DNA of 64,000 nucleotides from Thalassia testudinum (taxonomy: Eukaryota > Streptophyta > Magnoliopsida > Alismatales > Hydrocharitaceae). Below the pieces are notes generated by a model. That model did not search any database, was not told where the DNA came from, and saw nothing but the letters and a program-made list of their open reading frames with translations. Shown here piece after piece: positions 57,801 to 64,000 of the stretch. Within the stretch, counting starts at the first letter, position 1. Every line of letters begins with the position of its first letter. Made by a program: the position numbers and the translations under genes. The stretch covers positions 13,995,501 through 14,059,500 of the forward strand of contig JAZHRO010000054.1 in assembly GCA_037157565.1 (NCBI GenBank). The letters are read 5' to 3'.

Positions 57801-59348
57801 GTTTTACTTAGAGGAATTCCTCAGGGGCATGATTGAAGATTGACAGGTTCTTATGTTTGGTAGAGCTAGAGGAGCAGTTTCAGTTGGCTGAAGTTACAGC
57901 TATGGCCAGATCTTTTTCTAATCACACACCTTTCCTTAGGGTCTCCTTTTCCACATACTTCGAGTTGGACAAATCGTGGCTATTGTAAAAGGACTTAGGA
58001 GGTTGTTGGAGAACTGGATGGAAGTCCAACAGGGTTGATCTGTGACCACCACCTTTGTAGCAAAGATTCAACATTTAAGGACCGCTCTCATGGTATACCA
58101 GGAGGTTTGTGAATGTCAGAAGCAGGCTAGATTACAGGCTTTGCGGGAGGTGGCAGCTTTTGACAAGGAGGAGGATTCTAGGAGTTGACCGCCGATGACG
58201 CTAATGAGAGGAGGAGGTTCCAAGTTGTAGTTCAATAGGAAGACAGAGAGAGAGATGGACTTGAGGCAGAGGTTGAGACAGTTGTGGTTTAAAGAGGGCA
58301 ATGCGAACAGTAGAGTTTTTCGTTTAGTGGCTAGCAACTGAAGACGTTCTAATCTCATAGGTCTCATAGGTAGCTTGAAGGTAGGTGATGAGATCTTTTC
58401 AGATAAAGATAAGATCTGCGAAAGCAGTTCCAGGAGTTCATGAGGAGGTACCTACCCATCCTTGATGGTGAGATGCGTGACTCTTTGGCTCGTGATATCA
58501 AGGGGGAGGATGTTCTCTCAACAATTCGCGGTCGTAAGGCTGAGGGATCACCTGGTCTTGATGGGATTTAGGTGTTCATTTATAGGGAGTTTTGGGACTT
58601 GGTATGGGCAGATTTGATGGTTATGATCAGAGAGTTAATGGTGGATGACAAGGGTTTCAAGAGGCTCAATAGATTTTGTTTTTTCCTCAAGAAGCCTAGT
58701 GCAGAGTCCATTGATGATTATAGGCCAATCGCGTTGTCCAACACTGTGTATTTGATTGTTGCCAAGGTCTTTGCTAATAGGCTTCAAAATCTCCTTTCAT
58801 CTCTGATTGGGACCCATGCAGTCGTCTTTTATGCATGGTTGGTTGCTCCAGGACTCCTCTATCTTGGCTTACGAAACGGTTTCAGCCTAGCAAAGATGTA
58901 GGATGAAGGCTTTCCTGTGGAAAGTGGATTTTTCGAAGGCCTATGACTCCCTCTCTCGGCCTTATCTATGGAAGGCACTTAGGTGTAGAGGCTGTCCGAA
59001 TTAGTGGATTCTAGGATTTAAGATTCTACATGGAAGTGACTGAGGAGGTGCTCTCTATACTTCATCAGGTTTCATATTTACAGCGGTGTTTGCTAATTAA
59101 CTTTTTAACCTATGTGTGAGCTTTGCAGTACAGGGCTTGGTTCCCCCCGCGGAAAGATCTATGTCAACGTCCTGCAACGTATGAATCACAAACCAGTCTG
59201 AAGTCCTAACTTGTCTTTCCTTTTATGCAGGAGGAGATCAGAGCCAATGACAACACCCACAGATGATTATCCGGAGGATTTTGAAGAGGAGCGGGATTTC
59301 TTAGATGATGGCAACTGGGAAATGCCGGTGCATGAAACTCCATACTGA
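39422..59348 (+). CDS. RPS21: Plastid 30S ribosomal protein S21 (bS21c), nuclear gene
   Basis: The two exons 39422-39795 and 59231-59348 encode 163 aa. Residues 1 to about 60 are rich in Ser, Pro, Thr and Arg with few acidic residues ([10 protein letters not shown]...), a typical chloroplast transit peptide. Residues 64-123 match the S21 core ([45 protein letters not shown]). The tail is acidic and ends [11 protein letters not shown], as in plant plastid S21. The protein binds the small subunit of the plastid ribosome; loss in Arabidopsis (GHS1) affects greening and sugar response (family knowledge). The splice joins AG to G in the basic arginine run. The 19.4-kb intron is filled with transposons. 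Confidence 0.94.
39880..41980 (+). repeat. Minisatellite with ~113-bp period
   Basis: The pair TTCAAAATGCCTCCTTTG ... GGGTTGG repeats about every 105-121 bases, each unit with two half-copies separated by about 33 and 85 bases. A GACCTGTGTGATTGG block alternates with them. About 12 units are seen, starting about 90 bases after exon 1. A 650-bp insertion interrupts the array at 40287-40936. Confidence 0.85.
40287..40936. mobile_element. Solo-LTR-like insertion in the minisatellite
   Basis: A TGTTGAAAGTGC start and ATTCCAACA end (TG...CA with inverted TGTTG/CAACA) interrupt the repeat array. No clear target duplication (GTGCT versus TTTGT), so the type is uncertain. Confidence 0.5.
41981..43782 (+). 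other. RPS21 intron, unassigned repeats
   Basis: No gene. It contains GAGGTG/CACCTC-rich sequence near 42810-42930 and an 84-bp tandem duplication at 43084-43251. Confidence 0.5.
43084..43251 (+). repeat. 84-bp tandem duplication
   Basis: Two copies start at 43084 and 43168 (TACCTTACACCGGTGA / TACCTTACATCGATGA), with GCCACCTTTGAA and GGAGCTTCTCCTTC in both. Confidence 0.85.
43853..44524 (+). mobile_element. L1-type LINE fragment with poly-A
   Basis: Same family as 26008-26989. It encodes [22 protein letters not shown] and the zinc-binding segment [20 protein letters not shown] (44113-44172), then [16 protein letters not shown] up to a stop at 44439. A stem-loop (44479-44497) and a 12-base poly-A close it. 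The upstream part is lost. Confidence 0.85.
44479..44497 (+). repeat. LINE 3' terminal stem-loop
   Basis: GGTTATC / GATAACT arms with a 5-base loop about 15 bases before the poly-A, matching the one at 26037-26055. Confidence 0.7.
44900..46160 (-). pseudogene. Copia A RT and RNase H
   Basis: RNase H motifs [20 protein letters not shown] and [10 protein letters not shown] lie near 44920-45060. The RT active site [10 protein letters not shown] is near 45520-45550, with [17 protein letters not shown] after it. [17 protein letters not shown] and [13 protein letters not shown] are near 45630-45760, and the [19 protein letters not shown] start of RT near 46000-46060. Frames are broken several times. 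The YVDD catalytic motif is intact. Confidence 0.88.
46680..47720 (-). pseudogene. Copia A integrase and protease region
   Basis: [17 protein letters not shown] and [17 protein letters not shown] (46684-46932) are the end of integrase. [18 protein letters not shown] (about 47620-47680) is the protease/gag-pre-integrase border. The integrase catalytic core between them is badly decayed. Confidence 0.8.
47877..48350. mobile_element. Non-autonomous hAT-type element
   Basis: The 8-bp duplication ATACCTCT flanks it (47869-47876 and 48351-48358). The ends TAAGGCTGCAAAC and, from the right, CAAGGTTGCAGAAATC form short terminal inverted repeats of the hAT type. 474 bp, no transposase, AT-rich centre. 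Confidence 0.85.
48359..49010 (-). pseudogene. Copia A gag remnant
   Basis: A degenerate zinc knuckle ([15 protein letters not shown], second Cys replaced by Tyr) lies near 48620-48665. The gag C-terminal part reads [16 protein letters not shown] near 48420-48470. Broken by stops. Confidence 0.7.
49011..50100 (-). other. AT-rich intron sequence, possible LTR fragment
   Basis: No gene. On the minus strand a pyrimidine-rich leader-like stretch (49390-49480) suggests a decayed LTR. From about 49963 the sequence resembles LINE sequence at 55932 (GGGCATCTAAGATCTTATC). Confidence 0.4.
50101..51296 (-). mobile_element. LINE fragment, minus strand
   Basis: It encodes RT C-terminal sequence ([19 protein letters not shown] at 51240-51296), [30 protein letters not shown] and the zinc-binding segment [18 protein letters not shown] (50212-50970), with stops. 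It ends in a perfect 9-bp stem-loop at 50111-50139. Confidence 0.8.
50111..50139 (-). repeat. LINE 3' terminal stem-loop (9-bp stem)
   Basis: GGATGGCTA / TAGCCATCC arms with an 11-base loop at the 3' end of the LINE. Confidence 0.75.
51297..51529 (-). repeat. 3' LTR of copia B
   Basis: It has two tandem copies of AGGAGATAATAACTTGTC followed by AAAGAACCCAATACCTC. The other LTR has one. Confidence 0.85.
51536..53229 (-). pseudogene. Copia B RT and RNase H
   Basis: RNase H shows [20 protein letters not shown] (near 51960-52020) and the C-terminal [11 protein letters not shown] (near 51590-51620). RT shows [29 protein letters not shown] and the active site [12 protein letters not shown] at 52467-52478, where the usual Y-x-D-D reads YAND. 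The first catalytic Asp is lost. [20 protein letters not shown] starts RT near 53000. Several frameshifts. Confidence 0.88.
53372..54625 (-). pseudogene. Copia B gag-pre-integrase and integrase
   Basis: [18 protein letters not shown] and [14 protein letters not shown] (54240-54375) give the zinc-binding H/C part. [10 protein letters not shown] carries the first catalytic Asp. The second site reads RINNAFEF (near 53998-54019) where RSDNA/GxEF is expected, so the Asp is lost. [17 protein letters not shown] and [10 protein letters not shown] follow in 53600-53730. Confidence 0.85.
54827..54872. repeat. (TA)23 microsatellite
   Basis: 46 bases of uninterrupted TA in the protease/gag region of copia B. 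Confidence 0.95.
54873..55567 (-). other. Copia B leader lacking gag
   Basis: About 700 bases between the primer site and the protease region with no gag motif or zinc knuckle. It has GC-rich repeats of CGATGCGGTGCGGCG type near 55080-55260. Confidence 0.6.
55568..55578 (-). promoter_or_regulatory. Primer binding site of copia B
   Basis: The minus strand reads TGGTATCAGAG directly after the LTR end, matching initiator tRNA-Met. Confidence 0.88.
55579..55735 (-). repeat. 5' LTR of copia B
   Basis: 157 bp, one copy of the unit that is doubled in the 3' LTR. Confidence 0.85.
55741..56789 (+). mobile_element. LINE fragment, plus strand, with poly-A
   Basis: RT C-terminal sequence in broken frames ([27 protein letters not shown]), with the stretch 55765-55880 repeated at 56060-56163, and a 17-base poly-A (56773-56789). 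It is preceded by about 40 bases that continue the minus-strand LINE at 50101-51296 across the copia B insertion. Confidence 0.7.
56790..57549 (+). other. RPS21 intron, unassigned
   Basis: No gene motif. Mixed sequence between two LINE fragments. Confidence 0.45.
57550..59040 (+). mobile_element. LINE fragment: endonuclease end and start of RT
   Basis: [18 protein letters not shown], then LKIDRFL and [12 protein letters not shown] (57730-57960) match the C-terminal half of LINE endonuclease. EGSPGLDGI (near 58540-58568), [20 protein letters not shown] and [11 protein letters not shown] (near 58690-58800) are RT motifs. [11 protein letters not shown] (58925-58955) is the segment before the active site. 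The rest of RT is missing. It stops about 190 bases before RPS21 exon 2. Confidence 0.83.
59231..59348 (+). CDS. RPS21: RPS21 exon 2
   Basis: Acceptor CTTTTATGCAG. It gives [20 protein letters not shown] and ends ETPY plus TGA. The acidic tail and ending match plant plastid S21. Confidence 0.95.
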
Positions 59349-60120
59349 GATTTGCCTCCAGAGGTTTTTGCATGCTTGTTGAATGGTTCAGCTTGCACTT
59401 TTACGTGTAATCAACTCAAAAGACGGATGTTGTACTTTCATTTAGGAGGCACCATAACGCAAAGGACAAAAGAGAGAAACATGCCCTTGTAGAGAGTGCT
59501 CTTGTGTTGAATGTTTCTGTTGTGGAACCATACTCTTAAGCCATTGAAATCTGTATACTAAACATGCTTTTCAACAGTCTGGCACAGCTAACAGATGCTT
59601 GTGGCAGCTTGTTAATATGATGGCAGAGATTTCGAGCATAACATAGCATGTTTTTGTTGCTAAAATGCTGCCCAAAACAGGCACCTTTCACCACAGAATC
59701 AACTGTCAATTTTGTTGGTGGTCTGATGATCGAGCACTAAGTCAGATCTGCCTTCTGCCAATCATCCAAAAATTGTGATTCACAAATTTGACTGCGGAAA
59801 AAAGAAAAAGAAAAGAGGGAAAAAGACAAATTGTCTATTTTGTTTATAGCCCTGTGACAACAAAGTCGTGGACGATAGGCATTTAGGTTGTCCAGAGTGG
59901 GACCAGAATTTGACTGCGGAAGTGGTAAGATGGGAATTAGGGGTGAGGCTATCACTAATGAAATAATAAATTGTGGGGAATTTCGAACCAGCTACTATTG
60001 ATAGGAGTGGAGATTTTATTTCTAAAGAAACCTATATCATCACGCAAAAGTTACATCTTCCCCCTTTAATCACTTTATCCATCCAGTGAAGTTGATTTCA
60101 AAAGGGTTGTTCTGTCCTTT
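59349..60120 (+). other. 3' UTR and flank of RPS21
   Basis: No further gene. The polyadenylation point is not clear. Confidence 0.5.
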
Positions 60121-60440
60121 GCCTTCTGGTACATTCATGTAGGTAGAGTTTGTTTTGTGGGATAAATTTTGTTGTTGGAATTGAGGGATAAGTGAGAGAG
60201 AAGTTGGTTTCGATGCTTGGAAGGGATATAGGTTAAATCATAAGATAAGTAGGGGTATTTAGAGGCATTAGTGAGAGTGTTGTATTGTAAGAGGGAGGAA
60301 TAAGTTTATACCACTCCTTTCCTCCAAGAATAAATTTATCCTTATTTTCTCTCCTTGTCTTGGGATAGCTTTATCCTAAGATAAAGTTCACCAGGCAAAG
60401 GGTACATGATCATATCCCGTGAAACAAACAGTATCTTAAG
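60121..60440. mobile_element. MITE-like inverted-repeat segment
   Basis: GTTTGTTTTGTGGGATAAA near 60148 and TATCCCGTGAAACAAACAG near 60413-60432 form imperfect inverted ends about 290 bp apart. The internal stretch GGATAGCTTTATCCTA is also palindromic. No clear duplication. Confidence 0.45.
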
Positions 60441-60527
60441 GGGTGAGGATTCTCTGTTGTGCTTAGCACTGCTGTGGTGCAACAGGACCTTTGAATAGAA
60501 ATCTGTCAACTGGAAATTTTTTGTCCC

Positions 60528-60728
60528 TTGTCGACAGGACTTGGGGTTTTGGGTTTTGGATCCCTTTCCAAGGGTCTTGCTGAACTACAAGACTTCTATA
60601 ACACAGCAAGGAATCCGTACGCTTCCTTTGTGTATCCACTAGGATTTAGCAATCAAAAGCTCAGGTTGCATTTGGTGGTGAATTATCTTATCTTAGGTAG
60701 GTTTGTAGTTACAATTCATACCGGTTAA
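60528..60728 (+). other. Short open frame, unrecognised
   Basis: A 66-codon frame (GVLGFGSLSKGLAELQDFYN...) after a CTTGTCGACAG acceptor-like site. It could be an orphan exon or chance. I do not recognise it. Confidence 0.2.
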
Positions 60729-61426
60729 AATAAGAGATTGGATTAGATGAGGTTTTCATTGCATTATAAATCTTAATGTTTTAACCTTGTCTACTTTGTC
60801 AATCACTTAATGGCACGGGGATCAGGCATCAAATATGTTACCATGATCACTCTTTTATTTTAACGAAAGCTCGACCACCCACAATAAAATGAAACTCCTA
60901 TTTTCTTACGCACCAATTCGCGATTTATCTCCCTGCGAACACCTCAAATAAATTGATCTAATCTCGAACATAAAATAAATAAATTATAACCTACAACATG
61001 TCAGCTCAGTTACCATGTTTGATTTATTATTACTTATTTTACTTCGAGTAACCAAATGGAACACAAACAAGTACTCCACAGGTAAAATAGTTCTTCCCCC
61101 CCACCTTGATAGAATGTCAAGGGCATTGGTACTGAGTTTTCTGATATTGGAACGTGTGGACCAAGAAGTGCACAAAAATGCATAAATCCACAGTACAATC
61201 CAATCCCTTTCAATCGGACTGGATTGAAGCGGACACGCCACCTTTTATCATATTGAATTTGATTAAAAGATTTCAAGTTAGTTAATATATGGATTGATGA
61301 GATTATCATCCAGCACAAATCCACTAACGTGTGATATGAAGTTAGACCCAATTGATTGTTTCCTAAATTTAGTCCTTATAGGTATTGGGATTAATTCCTT
61401 TTATCTTTTAAAGGTTATAAGTTTAA
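60729..61426. other. AT-rich flank, no gene seen
   Basis: Only short frames without motifs. Confidence 0.5.
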
Positions 61427-62152
61427 GCTTAATTTATTTGGAAGGTTAACATCTCAAAAGTGGGGTTATCCTTTGTTTATTTTGCTACTTAACCTATCAT
61501 ATCTGATAGCCCAAGTTTTGACACTTTAATATGGATTTGTTTAACATCAGTTTTCATTGGTGTTAATCAAATCTATGTCGAAGTCATACAACACTCACAT
61601 CTTTGACACCCTTCTCGTTTCATATTCTTAATACTACTATCAAGTAAATACCACAAGAATTAACACCACAAATTATCACTAATTCAAGTAAATACAAATA
61701 AACAACCACTTTATAAATAAACACAATTGCTTATTAATATCAATTTCATATTTTTTACCGTCACTTTTCTAACCCTCCCAGCAAATTATCCCTTAGGGCT
61801 AGTTTACTTCATGACTTAGGAAAGTTGTGTTGAGAAATGTGAAATTACTATTAACCTCTATTTCTGTTTACTTGTAGGGTGGTATTAACACCAATTTTTA
61901 CTTATTTAAAACTGTTGTTAAGCTATAATCTTACCTCTTGCGGTGTTTACTTGAATTTGTATTAACATTAATTTATGTAGAGTAGAATTTAAGTGTAGGA
62001 AAATTACAAAGATAATACTTATTTTACTAACATCTCTTAGAATTGATGTTATTAAAACATGCATTAACCTTTTAAAATTATAAGAATTAATCCTTCAAAC
62101 AAATGAAGATTAACGCATCAAAATAGAGATTACCCTCCCAAGTAAATTAAAA
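61427..62152. mobile_element. Possible MITE or nested MITEs
   Basis: AATTTATTTGGAAGGTTAAC at the left and, read from the right end, AATTTACTTGGGAGGGTAAT are alike at about 80%. Internal GGCTAGTTTACTT (61797) and GTGTTTACTTGAATTTG (61944) suggest a second nested copy. No coding content. Confidence 0.4.
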
Positions 62153-62685
62153 CTCTTTTAACTATTGGGCAAATCACATTTTGCCAAGATGGCAAGCACA
62201 GGAAACTAAAATAAACACAATATTTAAATTTTAGGATGGATGGTGGGAAGCATACGCTGGATCCCAAGTGGGATCCTTTGCGAAGAATCGGAGTCATCCA
62301 AGGGGATGCAAGAGGACAGGAGTGGGGGTGGGTCCCACTACGTGGGTCTGTTCCCTTTGATTTTTTTTGGGGCACGCGCGTGCCGGGGTAGGGAGGGTAG
62401 GAAGCTGCGTGAGTTGGGGCGTTTGAATTTCTTTTTTTCTTTTGTAATATCTTGATCTTTCAAATTTTTGATAGCAAATTAAAAAAAAAAAAAAAGGAAA
62501 GTGTTTACCGTTTTTAAATGTAAACGAACATCTAATCCATCAAGAGTGTCATAAATTTTAATGGACATGATTAAGTCTTAAGTTGGATTGATTTAAAAAA
62601 ATCCTAACCTAGTAGGATCTTTTTTTTTTTCCTCTTGAAATGGAAGAGGAAGATCACTCAAGATAATGATGTGTTGTTTTAACTA
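62153..62685. other. Intergenic, no gene seen
   Basis: Poly-A and poly-T runs near 62480 and 62620. No motif. Confidence 0.5.
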
Positions 62686-62689
62686 ATGA

Positions 62690-62915
62690 GGAGTTTGATT
62701 GGTGGGTTAAGTGATTTACTTTTATTTAAATATTTAATCTGTCACTTAATCCATCTTTCATTTACACTAGGTTAAATAGATTTAACTTAAGGTAAAATTA
62801 TTTCACTTTATCTATAGGATAATTTTAAATCGTCAAAATATCTAAATAGGTTAACATATTTATTCCACTCGTTACCTATTCCACAAATTTATTCCTCTTA
62901 TCAAATAGAACTTAA
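62690..62915. mobile_element. MITE-like segment related to 38470-38715
   Basis: GAGTTTGATTGGTGGGTTAAG at the left and TTATCAAATAGAACTTAAG at the right. Same order of motifs as at 38470-38715; weak inverted ends. Confidence 0.35.
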
Positions 62916-64000
62916 GAGTCGAAAATTAATCACAACTAATCAAGGTTAATCACTGCTACTCTCACCGAAAGATAAGTCCTCAAGCATGGAAACAGTGCCC
63001 TCTAAATATATGACCCCAATCGTCTACAAACAATAAGCAGAATCATATTAGATTGTAGGTTTAGTTAAATTCAACCCAATTACATCGGCGTGCACCCCTG
63101 GTGGTAACAAGTGACTTTTATCATGATCATCAATACCTCCAGAATCTGTTATCAAATTGTTGAGCTGCTTAATTAGTTGGCTTCGGTAACTAGAGCAACA
63201 GCTCATGTTGATTCTGAACCTGCCATCAGTCCATCAGAGAGAACAATTTAGGAACGGAAATTAAAACTGGTATTGATTCAGAACAAGATGATGACCATGA
63301 GATTCGGATCTCATCCTTTTCGGCAAACGTCGGTGTAGGATGGTAGATTGTGTCCCCTTTCCCATGGCTATGGTGATTCACATTGGTAGATTTCCTCCAC
63401 CTACTCACATGTGATCAACAGTGAGGACAGTGTGGCTGACATTAAATTCTTAAGGTTGGATTTACAAGTGGTAGAAGGAAGCTAAGGGTACATTGAAATT
63501 GCTGCAAACGACGGGAAACGCACACATCCAAAATACACGGAAGACCAGATTTCTTGTTCACATCATCCAAGTCTATGACCGTATATTTATTTCACGAAAA
63601 ATCTTATAGGAACCCTTGTACTCGGACAACTGAGGTTGTGTTTTGCAAAGGATTTAGATGTGGATTAGGAGTGGATTTAAAGGTAAGATTAAAGAATTAA
63701 CTTTCTCTTATTTCATATAAATCATTATCCTCTTTTACTTCATATTAATATTAATATTAATATTAATATTCATATATATTAATATATAACAAATTCAATA
63801 TATATAATATATTTATTAAAATATATCCACCAAACCGTGAAAGAAACTTTGCAAAATTTGTGTCCATTCCATCTGTACCATTGAGCTCGTTGCTGACCGA
63901 CAAGCGTGTGGCACTTCTCAGCCACGCACGTGCATCGCTCAAGGGGCATGTTGCATTTGTGTGGGCAACCCAATCAATCAGTTATAAGTTGTTGTTGGGG
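62916..64000. other. Intergenic, no gene seen
   Basis: AT-rich with an (ATTAAT)n stretch near 63742-63790. No gene motif. Confidence 0.5.
63742..63790. repeat. (ATTAAT)n / TA-rich simple repeat
   Basis: Four to five ATTAAT units, then ATATATATT. Confidence 0.8.

Overview
The window is nuclear DNA of a flowering plant. It holds two conserved plant genes on the + strand, split by introns with GT/AG borders, in a background of plant-type LTR retrotransposons (Athila-type Ty3/gypsy, several Ty1/copia), L1-type LINE fragments and small DNA transposons. The coding exons are GC-rich at their 5' ends and the introns are unusually long. This would suit a monocot or an early-diverging angiosperm, but the lineage cannot be fixed from this sequence.

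Layout. 1-1510: part of a minus-strand LTR that cuts into the next element. 1511-16381: a decayed Athila-type element with a truncated 5' LTR, tRNA-Asp primer site, gag, protease, RT, RNase H and integrase full of stops and frameshifts, and a 2.96-kb 3' LTR. A 2.83-kb solo LTR of the same family sits inverted inside its pol gene, flanked by the 5-bp duplication ACGCA. 16382-23640: LTR-like and AT-rich intergenic DNA with no supported gene.

23927-37142: TXNDC9 (phosducin-like thioredoxin-domain protein, 211 aa, four coding exons). Its 12.4-kb second intron carries a gag-only copia-type element (25686-31232). That element was itself hit by a small TAA-flanked DNA transposon, which in turn took a LINE, and by a 1.6-kb solo LTR. 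The intron also carries a complete 1.8-kb minus-strand non-autonomous LTR element (32973-34777) and tandem repeats next to exon 3.

39422-59348: the gene for plastid ribosomal protein S21 (163 aa, two exons). Its single 19.4-kb intron holds a ~113-bp-period minisatellite, a solo-LTR-like insertion, two minus-strand copia elements (one carrying a 474-bp hAT-type element and a LINE in its LTR) and several LINE fragments. 59349-64000: 3' flank with AT-rich, MITE-like DNA and no supported gene.

The two genes lie head to tail, 2.3 kb apart. One acts in cytosolic tubulin/chaperonin folding (known for the family), the other in plastid translation, so the sequence gives no reason to think they work together. 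The main story is how two compact, conserved genes were stretched to 13 kb and 20 kb by nested insertions whose order can be read from their target-site duplications. I found no sign of a new type of biological system. The most unusual items are the gag-only element, the 1.8-kb LTR element with perfect ends, the LINE 3' stem-loops and the intronic minisatellite.
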